Positions 25,009-32,931 of a stretch of 64,000 nucleotides of DNA are shown here, one piece after another. The stretch covers positions 702,501 through 766,500 of the forward strand of contig NC_011420.2 in assembly GCF_000016185.1 (NCBI RefSeq). The letters are read 5' to 3'. Position numbers and translations under genes: made by a program. Each line of letters opens with the position of its first letter. The first letter of the stretch is position 1. The stretch comes from Rhodospirillum centenum SW (GTDB lineage: Bacteria; Pseudomonadota; Alphaproteobacteria; Azospirillales; Azospirillaceae). The notes beneath the pieces were generated by a model. The model had not been told where the DNA came from and made no database searches. It saw nothing but the letters and a program-made list of their open reading frames with translations.

Positions 25009-26238
25009 TCAGTTCTGCGCCGGCAGCGGCGCCACCGGCACGTCGGGCATCCTGTCCGCCACGGTGACGGTGTCGCCGTCCTTGAGATAGCCGGCGCCGG
25101 CCACCACCACCGTCTCGCCGGGGGTGACGCCTTTGAGCAGGGCGACCTGGCCGTTCTCGCGGGCGCCGGTCTCCACGGGACGCATCTCGACCGTGTTGCC
25201 GCCGCCCAGCACGAACACCAGCGGCCGTGCGTCCTTGTAGACCAGGGCGTTTTCCGGAACGGTCGGCGCGGTCATGCTGCCGAGCTGCACCATCCCGGTG
25301 ACGAACATGCCCGGCCGCAGGTCGGGCGAGGCGGCGACGTCGATCTTGACGGTGCCCATGCGGGTCTTGGGATCGACCGTCGGGGCCACCAGCCGCACCG
25401 TACCCTCGTGCATCCGTCCGGCGGCGCCGTTGACGGAGAGCAGCACCTTCTGTCCGGGGGCGAGGCCCGTCAGATCCAGCTCCGGCACGTCGGCCGCCAG
25501 CTCGATCCGGTCGTCGCGGATCAGGCGGAACAGCTCCGTGCCGCCGGCCGACATGACCGCGCCCAGGCGCGCGTTGCGCAGCGAGATGGTGCCGTCCGCC
25601 GGAGCCTTGATCTCCGTCTGCTGGAGTCGGGCCAGCGCCTGTTCCCGGTTCGCCTGCGCGACGCCGACCCGTGCCGCGGCGGTGGCGGCGGTGGCGCGGC
25701 GGCTGTCCAGTTCACGGGCGCTGACGGCGTTGCTCTTGGACAGTTCCTCGGCGCGGCGGACGTTGGCCTTCGCTTCGGCTGACAGGGCTTCCGCCTCCTT
25801 CAACGCCGCATCCTTCTGCATCAGGTCGGCGCGCAGCACGCTGTCGTCGAAGCGGGCAAGGACCTGTCCGGCCTTCACCTTGTCGCCCTCGTCCACCAGC
25901 ACCTGGATGATGGCGAGGCCGCTGGTCGAGGTGCCGATCGGCAGCTCGTCCCAGGCGGCCAGCGATCCGGTGAGCATCAGGCGACGGGTCATCACCATCG
26001 GCTGCACCGGCGCGGTCGTCACGGTCAGGCCGGAGCTGTTGCCGGTCGGGGCCGGCGGCGCGGGCGGCGCCTTGGCGCCGTCGCCGGGCAGGACCAGGAT
26101 GGCGGTTCCCGCCGCACCGGCCAGCACCAGCGCGGTGACGCCCCAGCGCAGCCAGTGCCGTGGCCGCCGCGGTGCGGGAGGGGCGCTCCCTCCGGGCAGC
26201 GGGCGGGGCATGGGAGGGGCGATCGGCTGGACGCTCAT
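25009..26238 (-). CDS. RND efflux periplasmic adaptor (membrane fusion protein)
   Basis: 409 residues with a single N-terminal membrane anchor (LRWGVTALVLAGAAGTAIL near residues 30-48) and no lipobox. The barrel-sandwich/lipoyl halves flank a coiled-coil hairpin: VDEGDKVKAGQVLARFDDS leads in, a helical stretch with repeated Glu/Lys/Ala follows, and IKAPADGTISLRNARLGAV leads out. The beta-barrel and membrane-proximal domain follow (LRPGMFVTGMVQLG, PGETVVVAGAGYLKDGD). It bridges the pump and the outer-membrane channel. Start ATG at 26238. Confidence 0.92.
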   Translation of the reverse strand: MSVQPIAPPMPRPLPGGSAPPAPRRPRHWLRWGVTALVLAGAAGTAILVLPGDGAKAPPAPPAPTGNSSGLTVTTAPVQPMVMTRRLMLTGSLAAWDELPIGTSTSGLAIIQVLVDEGDKVKAGQVLARFDDSVLRADLMQKDAALKEAEALSAEAKANVRRAEELSKSNAVSARELDSRRATAATAAARVGVAQANREQALARLQQTEIKAPADGTISLRNARLGAVMSAGGTELFRLIRDDRIELAADVPELDLTGLAPGQKVLLSVNGAAGRMHEGTVRLVAPTVDPKTRMGTVKIDVAASPDLRPGMFVTGMVQLGSMTAPTVPENALVYKDARPLVFVLGGGNTVEMRPVETGARENGQVALLKGVTPGETVVVAGAGYLKDGDTVTVADRMPDVPVAPLPAQN

Positions 26239-26555
26239 GGGCGCGGACCTCGGGGCGGCCGGGACAGACAGGTCCGGACCGCGATGGGGATGACAGGATA
26301 AGGACGTCTCGGGGGCCGGCGGGGCAACCCGCCGGACGCAACCGACACCGATCCGGAGTTCTGGCCCGGAATCTACGCCGGGCCCGGGATGCCCGGAAGG
26401 GGAGTTTTGTTACTGCAGTGTACCGCTCCGGTGAGCGAGGTCTTTCTGCGGGGCGACCATTACGGGGGAAGGACGCCGCGACCCCAGTCACGGCGTCCTT
26501 CCCCCGGTCAAGGCGTGGCACTTTACTTGCGCGACTGCGAACAGGTCTTAGGGCC
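26239..26555. other. 317-base intergenic region with a perfect 15-bp inverted repeat
   Basis: The region separates the end of the small membrane gene at 26556 from the start of the efflux adaptor; both are on the minus strand. GGGGGAAGGACGCCG at 26464-26478 pairs perfectly with 26491-26505 across a 12-base loop. It lies just downstream of the small-gene operon, where a terminator is expected, but no U-run follows. An 8-bp palindrome ACTGCAGT at 26412-26419 lies about 175 bases upstream of the adaptor start and could be an operator. No coding frame is convincing. Confidence 0.5.
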
Positions 26556-26735
26556 TCAGCCCAGGAAGGGAACGACGATGATCGCCAGGGTGAAGAGGCC
26601 CCCGATCAGCAGCGCGTCGTTACCCCATTCGACAAGACCGGCCTGCGGCTGGCGCAGGCGCACCACGGCCGCGACCAGCAGCGCGACGACGAACAGCAGG
26701 TGCGCGGCGAGATAGACCTGGAGCTGGAGCATCAT
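26556..26735 (-). CDS. Small two-helix membrane protein (59 aa)
   Basis: 59 residues with two hydrophobic segments, AAHLLFVVALLVAAVVRL and ALLIGGLFTLAIIVVPFLG, joined by a short polar loop. It starts with a double ATG overlapping the stop of the TatA-like gene (ATGA), and has GGGAGGTGG upstream inside that gene. Such strict coupling and a strong ribosome-binding site make it a real gene. I do not recognise a family. Coupling to a TatA-like protein suggests a role at the cytoplasmic membrane. Confidence 0.65.
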   Translation of the reverse strand: MMLQLQVYLAAHLLFVVALLVAAVVRLRQPQAGLVEWGNDALLIGGLFTLAIIVVPFLG

Positions 26736-26908
26736 TCCACCTCCCGCCGGGCCGGAGGGGGAGCGGAGTCGGCCGGCCGGCCGAGTTCGCGTTTGAAGGC
26801 CTTCAGGCCCTTGGCGAGGTCGCCCATCGCCGCCGGCAGCTTGCCGGTGCCGAAAATCAGCAGGACGACCAGAAGGATGACGGTCATCTCCCAGATGCCG
26901 AGACTCAT
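26732..26908 (-). CDS. tatA: TatA/E-like twin-arginine translocase subunit, short form
   Basis: 58 residues. The N-terminal helix (IWEMTVILLVVLLIF) is followed by the FGTGKLPAAMGDL hinge and an amphipathic helix with LAKGLKAFKREL, exactly the TatA/TatE plan. The C-terminal tail is short. TatA oligomers help folded proteins cross the inner membrane with TatC. ATG at 26908 has GAGGAA upstream. No tatB or tatC is nearby, unlike the usual operon; the partner is a tiny membrane protein overlapping its stop. Confidence 0.82.
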   Translation of the reverse strand: MSLGIWEMTVILLVVLLIFGTGKLPAAMGDLAKGLKAFKRELGRPADSAPPPARREVE

Positions 26909-27069
26909 GCTTTTTCCTCAGATGGCAGGGACCGGCCGGACACGGGGTATCGCGCGACCCGGGTGGGGGCGCGGCGAACAGGCGTGTCGGGCCGCCGTCT
27001 CCGGCCCGCGGGGCGGGGACCGGAACGGCCAGGGAAACGGCGGCGCGGTGCGCGGTGCCGTTTCCGGGT

Positions 27070-27480
27070 TCAGCCGCGGGAGGGCGGGCCGGTCGGGCAG
27101 AGACCGGAGGGAAGGGGGCGAGGGAGCGGCCCGCTGCGTGGGAACGACAACCGGGGCGGGCGCGTCTGCCGCGGCGGCGGGATGAGGAGAACGGCCGCCA
27201 GCAGAAGCAGCGGCAGCGGGCCGGGTCCCCCGTCGGGACGCGGCAGTCGCTTGGTGGCCAGATCAGGGCGACCGGCAGGGTCGATCGCTTTCGGAACCGC
27301 GACGGGAGTGGCGAGCAGACCGTCGCCGCCGGCCTGCGATGCCGACAGCGTATACCGCAACGACTCCAGCGCGCCACCGGGACGGGACAGCCCGCCGCCG
27401 AGCGCGATGGCGATACAGAGCAGCAGTCCGGAAACAATCCGGGCACAGAACCGCAACAGGGGCGGCGGGCTCGGCAGCAC
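27070..27480 (-). CDS. Small predicted membrane protein, paralogue of the divergent gene
   Basis: About 136 residues from GTG 27480, which follows GGGAG; longer starts (ATG 27531, ATG 27612) are possible. An N-terminal signal-like helix (RIVSGLLLCIAIALGGG), a polar middle (DGLLATP...AIDPAGRP...RPDGGPG) and a second helix (PLLLLAAVLLI) follow, then a Pro/Arg-rich tail. The order and spacing of DGL, (I/V)DP, KR and GGPG match the divergent protein at 27823-28227 almost without gaps. It is otherwise unrecognised. Coding status is supported mainly by that resemblance. Confidence 0.42.
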   Translation of the reverse strand: MLPSPPPLLRFCARIVSGLLLCIAIALGGGLSRPGGALESLRYTLSASQAGGDGLLATPVAVPKAIDPAGRPDLATKRLPRPDGGPGPLPLLLLAAVLLIPPPRQTRPPRLSFPRSGPLPRPLPSGLCPTGPPSRG

Positions 27481-27822
27481 TCTCGTCGACTCCCACGGGG
27501 GGCCGGTTGCACCGGCCCGTGCCCGGACCATCGCGCAGAACCGGCACGGGCGCAATGGTGCCTGCGGACAGGGCGGGGTGCATGCTCTGGCGCTGCGATG
27601 CACCCTCGTCACATCCGGAACGGATCATTCTCCCTTGTCCGGACAGGAGCCATGCCGGACGAGGAACCAATGCCTTGGCCGCAGCCCATTCATTTCATGG
27701 TATGCAAAGCCCGCATTGCTCCGGCCCTTAGCCCTCGAATTGCACAGTTGTCGCAGGGGCGAAAAAGATGGCAGCTATGGGGCGGGACGGACTTTTTCGG
27801 TCTTTTGCAGGATTGTTACGCG

Positions 27823-28227
27823 ATGCTGCGGCGCTGGGCCCACGGGCTCCTCGCATTTATCTTCTGCCTGACGCTGGTTGAGGGGCGATCCTCCTCCGCC
27901 CGTGCGGACGGCTGGGCATCCGCGGCAGCAACCCACGATACCGTCGTCATTTCGCTCGAAGACGGTCTGCCGAGTGCGTTCGAGAAGTTCCGCTCCGTCG
28001 ATCCGCGGGCTCCGCGGGTCGAGACCGAGGTGAAGCGCGGGCGCGAGGGGGGGCCGGGTGACGGTCCCATCGGCGTGGCGCTGGTCGCCTTCTTCCTTTT
28101 CATCGCGGCCTTCTCCGCAGGCCCCTTCCGCGCGTCACGGCCGTCTCCGGTTGTCTGGCTCAGGCCCGCCAACCGGCCGCAGGCTGCCGGGCGCTGCCCG
28201 ACGGGTCCGCCCGCCCTTCCGGCCTGA
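27823..28227 (+). CDS. Small predicted membrane protein, divergent paralogue
   Basis: 134 residues. A signal-like helix (HGLLAFIFCLTLVEG), an exported or periplasmic middle (LEDGLPSAFEKFRSVDPRAP, then EVKRGREGGPG), a second helix (GVALVAFFLFIAAF) and a Pro-rich cytoplasmic tail. The ATG at 27823 has only a weak AGGA upstream. The local DNA before it is A+T-richer (27680-27820), as expected for a promoter region. Similarity to the divergent neighbour suggests duplication. No family recognised. Confidence 0.5.
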   Translation: MLRRWAHGLLAFIFCLTLVEGRSSSARADGWASAAATHDTVVISLEDGLPSAFEKFRSVDPRAPRVETEVKRGREGGPGDGPIGVALVAFFLFIAAFSAGPFRASRPSPVVWLRPANRPQAAGRCPTGPPALPA

Positions 28228-28456
28228 GGGCCACCGCCGCGCGGGAACCGTCTTCCGCCGGCCTGATCCCCGACCATCATCCTCGGACCCGGTACCCTGA
28301 GAGGGTGCTCCCGGACGGGCATGCGCTTGGTCGCCCCCTTTCGAACCGGCATTCCGTGCGCAACTGCCGTCCGTATCCGGCCCGTTTCGGGGCAGGGGGA
28401 CGCGGCCGGCCTTGGACTGCCTCGCCGACCCAACTCAAGGCAAGCAGAGTCACCCC

Positions 28457-29113
28457 ATGTCCCTTGACGTCTACAGGCCGCCCGAAGCGGACCCGCGCGG
28501 CCGGCTGATCGGCATCGGTTTCGTGATCGTCCTTCATATCCTGCTCGTCTACGCCCTGGTCACCGGCCTGGCCCGCAAGGCCGTGGAGATCGTGGCGGCG
28601 CCGATCAAGACGGAGATCATCGAGGAGCTGAAGCCGGAGCTGCCGGACGAGCCGCCGCCGCCCCCGCCGCCGCCGACCTTCGATACGCCGCCGCCGCCCT
28701 ACATCCCGCCGCCGGAGATCCAGGTCGCTCAGCCGCCGCCGCAGACCCAGGCCATCGTCGCCACCACGACCGAGAAGCCCAAGGAGATGCCGCCGCCCCC
28801 GACCCGGTTCACCGAACCCAAGCGGGAGTCTGCGAAGCCGGATGCGCGTTCCTTCACCCGGCCCGAATACCCGGCCATGTCGGTCCGGCTGGAGGAAGAG
28901 GGCAGCACCGTGCTGCGCCTGTTCTGTGCCGAGAACGGCCGGATCACCGAGGCCGAGGTGCAGACCAGCAGCGGCCACCCGCGGCTGGACGACGCCACGC
29001 TGAAGGAGGCCAAGCGCGGCCGCTGGAAGTGCAAGCCCGGCACCGCGGACGGCAAGCCGGAAGGAAGCTGGTTCCTCTTCAAATACACCTGGCGGCTTGA
29101 GGACGCGCGCTGA
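28457..29113 (+). CDS. tonB: TonB energy transducer
   Basis: 218 residues. Near the N-terminus is the TonB anchor helix (IGIGFVIVLHILLVYALVTG). A Pro-rich spacer of PPPPPP type follows near residues 65-95. The C-terminal domain has FTRPEYPAMSVRLEEEGSTV, TEAEVQTSSGHPRLDDATL and the YTWRLEDAR end, a variant TonB domain. It leads a five-gene cluster with exbB, two exbD and a TPR gene, all on the same strand with short gaps. This arrangement occurs in several Gram-negative groups and powers TonB-dependent receptors in the outer membrane. Confidence 0.9.
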   Translation: MSLDVYRPPEADPRGRLIGIGFVIVLHILLVYALVTGLARKAVEIVAAPIKTEIIEELKPELPDEPPPPPPPPTFDTPPPPYIPPPEIQVAQPPPQTQAIVATTTEKPKEMPPPPTRFTEPKRESAKPDARSFTRPEYPAMSVRLEEEGSTVLRLFCAENGRITEAEVQTSSGHPRLDDATLKEAKRGRWKCKPGTADGKPEGSWFLFKYTWRLEDAR

Positions 29114-29157
29114 CGCGCCGACGCCGATACCCCCCATCCATGAGCACAGGATCTATC

Positions 29158-30153
29158 ATGTCGAGCAAAGTCAGCCGCGCTGTGGCGGCAACCGCCCTGA
29201 TCGCCGGAATCCTCGCCGGCACCACTGTCCCCGCTTTCGCCGCGAAGAAGGCCGCCGCCCCGGCGGAGACGGCCGCGCCGGCGCCGGCGCCGGCCGAAGC
29301 CGCTCCTCCGGCCGCTCCGGTCGAGGCGGCGGCTCCTGCCGTCGACACCGCGACCCCGGCCGCCGATGCCGCCGCCCCCGTTGACGGCGCCACGCCGCCT
29401 GAGGCCGGTGCGGACGCTGCCGTCCCGGGCGAGGCTGCCCCGCCGGTCGGCCTGCCGGGCCAGGTCACCGAGGTCGAGAACCCCTACGGCCTCTCGGCCC
29501 TGTGGGCCCAGGGCGACTTCGTCTCGAAGGGCACGCTCGTGGCCATGATCATCATGTCCATGGGCACCTGGTACATCATGCTGACCAAGCTGTTCGAGCA
29601 GTCCCGCCTGCTGCGCCAGGCCAAGGTCGCGCGCAAGGAGTTCTGGACCGCCGGCAGCATCACCGAGGGCGCCAAGCGTCTGGGCGACAAGAGCGTCTTC
29701 CGCAGCATCGTCGAGAGCGGCGTGCGTTCCGCCGAGCACCATGACGGCGCGCTGACCGATCAGATCGATCTGCACACCTGGGTGACCATGTCGCTGCAGC
29801 GGACGGTCGAGACCACCCAGAGCCGCCTCCAGGAGGGCCTGGCCTTCCTCGCCACCGTGGGGTCCACGGCTCCCTTCGTCGGTCTGTTCGGTACGGTGTG
29901 GGGCATCTACCACGCGCTGGTCGCCATCGGCCTCTCCGGTCAGGCCTCGATCGACAAGGTCGCCGGTCCGGTCGGTGAAGCGCTGATCATGACCGCCATC
30001 GGTCTGGCCGTCGCCGTGCCGGCGGTGCTCGGCTACAACTGGCTGGTCCGCCGCAACAAGGCCTGCACCGATGCGCTGCGGTCCTTCTCGGCCGACCTGC
30101 ACGCTGTCCTGCTCGCCCAGACGCACCGCTCGCACATGGCCCGGAGCGCCTGA
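29158..30153 (+). CDS. exbB: ExbB/TolQ-family proton channel with exported N-terminal extension
   Basis: 331 residues; ATG at 29158 preceded by AGGAT is preferred to the ATG at 29140. It begins with a signal-like helix (VAATALIAGILAGTTVPAFA) and about 70 residues of Ala/Pro-rich sequence. The MotA/TolQ/ExbB core follows: first helix VAMIIMSMGTWYIMLTKLF, cytoplasmic part with SLQRTVETTQSRLQEGL, then FLATVGSTAPFVGLFGTVWG and MTAIGLAVAVPAVLGYNWL. The core forms the pentamer around ExbD and uses the proton gradient. The extension is longer than in E. coli ExbB but known in other groups. Confidence 0.92.
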   Translation: MSSKVSRAVAATALIAGILAGTTVPAFAAKKAAAPAETAAPAPAPAEAAPPAAPVEAAAPAVDTATPAADAAAPVDGATPPEAGADAAVPGEAAPPVGLPGQVTEVENPYGLSALWAQGDFVSKGTLVAMIIMSMGTWYIMLTKLFEQSRLLRQAKVARKEFWTAGSITEGAKRLGDKSVFRSIVESGVRSAEHHDGALTDQIDLHTWVTMSLQRTVETTQSRLQEGLAFLATVGSTAPFVGLFGTVWGIYHALVAIGLSGQASIDKVAGPVGEALIMTAIGLAVAVPAVLGYNWLVRRNKACTDALRSFSADLHAVLLAQTHRSHMARSA

Positions 30154-30155
30154 CC

Positions 30156-30596
30156 ATGGGGATGAGCGTCGGATCCCCGTCCGGCGACGATGATGAGGTG
30201 GTGTCGGCGATCAACACGACACCCCTCGTCGACGTGATGCTGGTGCTGCTGATCATCTTCCTGATCACGATCCCGGTGGCCATTCAGACGGTCCCCGTGG
30301 AGCTGCCGAAGGAGATGAACCAGCCCACCACCACGAAGCCGGAGAACATCACCATCGCCGTCGATGTGGATGGGAACATCTACTGGAACGCCCAGCTCGT
30401 CCCGGACTACAACGAGCTGTTCGAGCGGATGAAGGAGATCGCGGTCAAGAACCCGCAGCCCGAAATCCACATCCGCGGCGACCAGTCGGCCCGCTACGAG
30501 TATGTCGGCAAGGTCGTGCTCACCTGCCAGCGCGCCGGCATCTTCAAGATCGGCTTCATCACCGAGCCTCCGGCCGGCGCCATCATGGCCCGCTGA
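30156..30596 (+). CDS. exbD: ExbD/TolR-family protein, first copy
   Basis: 146 residues. One membrane helix (LVDVMLVLLIIFLITIPV) carries the critical Asp in TPLVDVMLVLL that takes part in proton flow. The periplasmic domain has the TolR-like fold and PEIHIRGDQSARYEYVGKV. It starts three bases after exbB ends. With a second exbD following, the complex may contain two kinds of ExbD. Confidence 0.93.
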   Translation: MGMSVGSPSGDDDEVVSAINTTPLVDVMLVLLIIFLITIPVAIQTVPVELPKEMNQPTTTKPENITIAVDVDGNIYWNAQLVPDYNELFERMKEIAVKNPQPEIHIRGDQSARYEYVGKVVLTCQRAGIFKIGFITEPPAGAIMAR

Positions 30597-30617
30597 CCCG
30601 TCGGAAAGGACCAACCC

Positions 30618-31049
30618 ATGGGCATGAATGTTGGGGGGGGCGGAGCGCCCGAAGACGGCGAAGTCGCCCCCGAGATGAACACCACGCCGCTGATCGACGT
30701 GATGCTGGTCCTGCTGGTGATGCTGATCATCACCATCCCGATCCAGACCCACGCCGTGAAGCTGGACATGCCGGCGGGCAATCCGCCGCCGGTCACGGAA
30801 CAGCCACAGGTCGTCACCATCGAAGTGGATTTCGACGGCACCGTGATCTGGTCCGGGGAGGTCCTGCCCGACCGTTCCACGCTGGAGGCCAAGCTCCAGG
30901 CCGTGGCGGCGATGCCGACCCAGCCCGAGGTGCATCTGCGCCCGAACAAGCTGGTGAAGTACCGCTACGTCGCCGCCGTGCTGGCGTCGGCGCAGCGCGT
31001 GGGCGTGTCGAAGATCGGCATCGTCGGTAACGAACAGTTCCTGGACTGA
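30618..31049 (+). CDS. exbD: ExbD/TolR-family protein, second copy
   Basis: 143 residues. A Gly-rich N-terminus (MGMNVGGGGAPEDGE) is followed by NTTPLIDVMLVLLVMLIITIP with the conserved Asp, and by the periplasmic region with PEVHLRPNKLVKYRYVAAV. It is clearly related to, but not a recent copy of, the upstream exbD. A GGAAAGGA site is 12 bases ahead of the ATG. Confidence 0.93.
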   Translation: MGMNVGGGGAPEDGEVAPEMNTTPLIDVMLVLLVMLIITIPIQTHAVKLDMPAGNPPPVTEQPQVVTIEVDFDGTVIWSGEVLPDRSTLEAKLQAVAAMPTQPEVHLRPNKLVKYRYVAAVLASAQRVGVSKIGIVGNEQFLD

Positions 31050-31099
31050 CCCTCCGGTCGGGCCTGCCCGCCGGACCCATCGCCCTTCGGAAGACTGCA

Positions 31100-32374
31100 A
31101 TGAAGCGACATCAGATCATCACCGCCGCCTTCCTGGGCAGCGCCATCGCCCTGGGCGGCCTGACCGTCGGTGCCGGCACTGCCCATGCCGCCGACCGGGC
31201 CGGCAAGGAGTCCGCGAAGAAGGAGGCCGGTCCCACCGTCCGGGCGGAGATCGGCAACCCCCTGAAGGCGGCGCAGGAACTGGTCAAGGCCAAGAAGTAC
31301 AAGGAGGCCCTGGCCAAGGTGCGTGAGGCGGACGGCGTTGCCGACAAGACGCCTTACGAGACCTTCGTGATGGAGGAGACCCGGGGCTTCATCCTGATGA
31401 AGACCGGCGATCAGGGCGGCGCCGCCAAGGCCTTCGAGGCCGTGATCGGCACCGGCCAGCTCTCCGAGGAGGACCGCCTCAAGCGCGTGCAGGCGGTCGC
31501 TCAGCTCTACTACCAGGCCAAGGACTACGCCCGTTCGGCCTCGTGGACGCAGCGCTTCCTCAAGGAAGCCGGCCCCAATGAGGACATGCGGACCCTGCTG
31601 ATCCAGGCGCTCTATCTCTCCGGCGACTTCGCCACCGCCGGCAAGGAGCTGACCGCCCTGGTCGCGGCCAAGGAGAAGGCCGGCCAGCCGATCGACGAGC
31701 AGAGCCTCCAGTTCCTGGCCAACATCGCCGTCAAGCAGAAGGACGAGGCCGGCTACGTGGCGGCGGTCGAGAAGCTGGTCCGCTACCATCCGAAGGCCGA
31801 GTACTGGCAGGATCTCATCCTGCGCATGCAGAAGAAGCCCGGCTTCAACCGGGACCGTCTCTCGCTGGACGTCTACCGGCTGATGCTCGCCGCCGGTGTG
31901 CTGACCCGGGGCGAGGATTATGTCGAGATGGCGCAGCTTGCCCTGGGCGACAACATTCCCGGTGAGGCCAAGGCCATTCTGAACAAGGGCTTCGCCGCCG
32001 GCCTGCTGGGCACCGGCGCGGATGCCGAGCGGCATAAGCGTCTGCTCGCCATGGCGGAGAAGCAGGCGGCGGAAGACCAGAAGACCCTCGCGGCCTCCGA
32101 GAAGGAGGTGGATGCCGCCGCCTCCGGCGGTCCGGCGGTCCGGCTGGGTGATGCCTATGCCGGTCATGGCCAGTACCAGAAGGCTGCGGCCTGGTTCGAG
32201 AAGGGTCTGAAGAAGGGCGGACTGAAGCAGCCGGAGGACGCCCGTCTGCATCTCGGCATCGCCTATCTGAAGGCTGGCGACGCTGCCCGCGCCAAGCAGA
32301 CTCTGGGCGCCGTCAAGGGCGGGGACGGGCAGGCCGACCTCGCGCGTCTCTGGCAGCTCGTGAAGGCGGGCTGA
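31100..32374 (+). CDS. Exported TPR-repeat protein of the TonB cluster
   Basis: 424 residues with a signal peptide (ITAAFLGSAIALGGLTVGAGTAHA). The mature part is alpha-helical, with tetratricopeptide-like pairs: AAQELVKAKKYKEALAKV, then QLYYQAKDYARSASWTQRFL, QALYLSGDFATAGKELTAL, KAAAWFEKGLKKGGL and HLGIAYLKAGDAARAKQTL. It should act in the periplasm, likely as a scaffold for the TonB system or a receptor. It is the last gene of the cluster; a terminator follows after 44 bases. Confidence 0.85.
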   Translation: MKRHQIITAAFLGSAIALGGLTVGAGTAHAADRAGKESAKKEAGPTVRAEIGNPLKAAQELVKAKKYKEALAKVREADGVADKTPYETFVMEETRGFILMKTGDQGGAAKAFEAVIGTGQLSEEDRLKRVQAVAQLYYQAKDYARSASWTQRFLKEAGPNEDMRTLLIQALYLSGDFATAGKELTALVAAKEKAGQPIDEQSLQFLANIAVKQKDEAGYVAAVEKLVRYHPKAEYWQDLILRMQKKPGFNRDRLSLDVYRLMLAAGVLTRGEDYVEMAQLALGDNIPGEAKAILNKGFAAGLLGTGADAERHKRLLAMAEKQAAEDQKTLAASEKEVDAAASGGPAVRLGDAYAGHGQYQKAAAWFEKGLKKGGLKQPEDARLHLGIAYLKAGDAARAKQTLGAVKGGDGQADLARLWQLVKAG

Positions 32375-32418
32375 CCGGCGCGCCGGCTGCCGGCGCGACC
32401 ATCTCCGTATCGTGATGC

Positions 32419-32454
32419 GGCCGGGTCCTTCTGAAGGGCCCGGCCGTTTTCTTT
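32419..32454 (+). terminator. Intrinsic terminator of the tonB-exbBDD-TPR operon
   Basis: GGCCGGGTCCTT at 32419-32430 pairs with AAGGGCCCGGCC at 32434-32445 (12 bp with one G-U pair, 3-base loop), followed by GTTTTCTTT. Confidence 0.88.
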
Positions 32455-32495
32455 GGCCCATCACGAATGAGCCGACGTACCGGCGCGGGGGCGGT

Positions 32496-32777
32496 TCAGT
32501 CGTTGCCGGACATGCTCAGCCAGCCGGCGGCGATCGCCAGCAGCAGCAGGCCGAATCCGAACAGGCTGGTCGCCAGCGGCCCCTTGGGTGCCAGGGCGGG
32601 CGTCAGCCGGGCGACGCCGAACAGGTTATGGATGCCGGCGCCGAACAGCGCCCAGAAGCCGGCGGCCAGGGTGTAGAGACGCTCCTCCGGGCGGGCCCGC
32701 GGGCGCAGGCCGCGCAGGGCGACGGCCAGGATCAGCACGCCGGCCAGCAGCGCGGCGAGAGCGGGAATCAGGGGCAT
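32496..32777 (-). CDS. Small integral membrane protein (93 aa)
   Basis: 93 residues with three hydrophobic stretches: LAALLAGVLILAVALRGL, LYTLAAGFWALFGAGIHNL, and ATSLFGFGLLLLAIAAGWLSM. ATG at 32777 has GGGAGG about 8 bases upstream. The stop falls 42 bases beyond the terminator of the convergent TPR operon. I do not recognise the family. A 30-residue membrane peptide is encoded just upstream on the same strand, suggesting a mini-operon. Confidence 0.6.
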   Translation of the reverse strand: MPLIPALAALLAGVLILAVALRGLRPRARPEERLYTLAAGFWALFGAGIHNLFGVARLTPALAPKGPLATSLFGFGLLLLAIAAGWLSMSGND

Positions 32778-32838
32778 CGGTCCATGCCTCCCGTCGGTCC
32801 GGAAAGACCGGCAAGGCTGCATCCGACAGCAACGGGCC

Positions 32839-32931
32839 TCATTCGACCAGGGCCTGCCAGACACAGTAATAGAGGAAGCCGGCCAGCGGGGCGCCGCAGA
32901 CCAGCACCAGGACCATCCAGACGACGTACAT
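32839..32931 (-). CDS. Tiny single-helix membrane peptide (30 aa)
   Basis: Thirty residues, nearly all hydrophobic: MYVVWMVLVLVCGAPLAGFL then YYCVWQALVE. The ATG at 32931 has CGGAGAA seven bases upstream. It is followed by the 93-residue membrane protein after 61 bases. Size and single helix recall accessory subunits of respiratory oxidases such as CydX, but no oxidase gene is here and the sequence does not match by eye. Confidence 0.45.
   Translation of the reverse strand: MYVVWMVLVLVCGAPLAGFLYYCVWQALVE

Noticed and set aside
21961-25782. A 1273-codon plus-strand frame over the efflux genes.
   Set aside because: Opposite to the RND pump and its adaptor, which have full family motifs; the product is Gln/His/Arg-rich with no domains.
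27768-27881. A 37-codon frame starting ATGGCAGCTATG.
   Set aside because: It overlaps the N-terminus of the small membrane protein in another frame, and no ribosome-binding site supports it.
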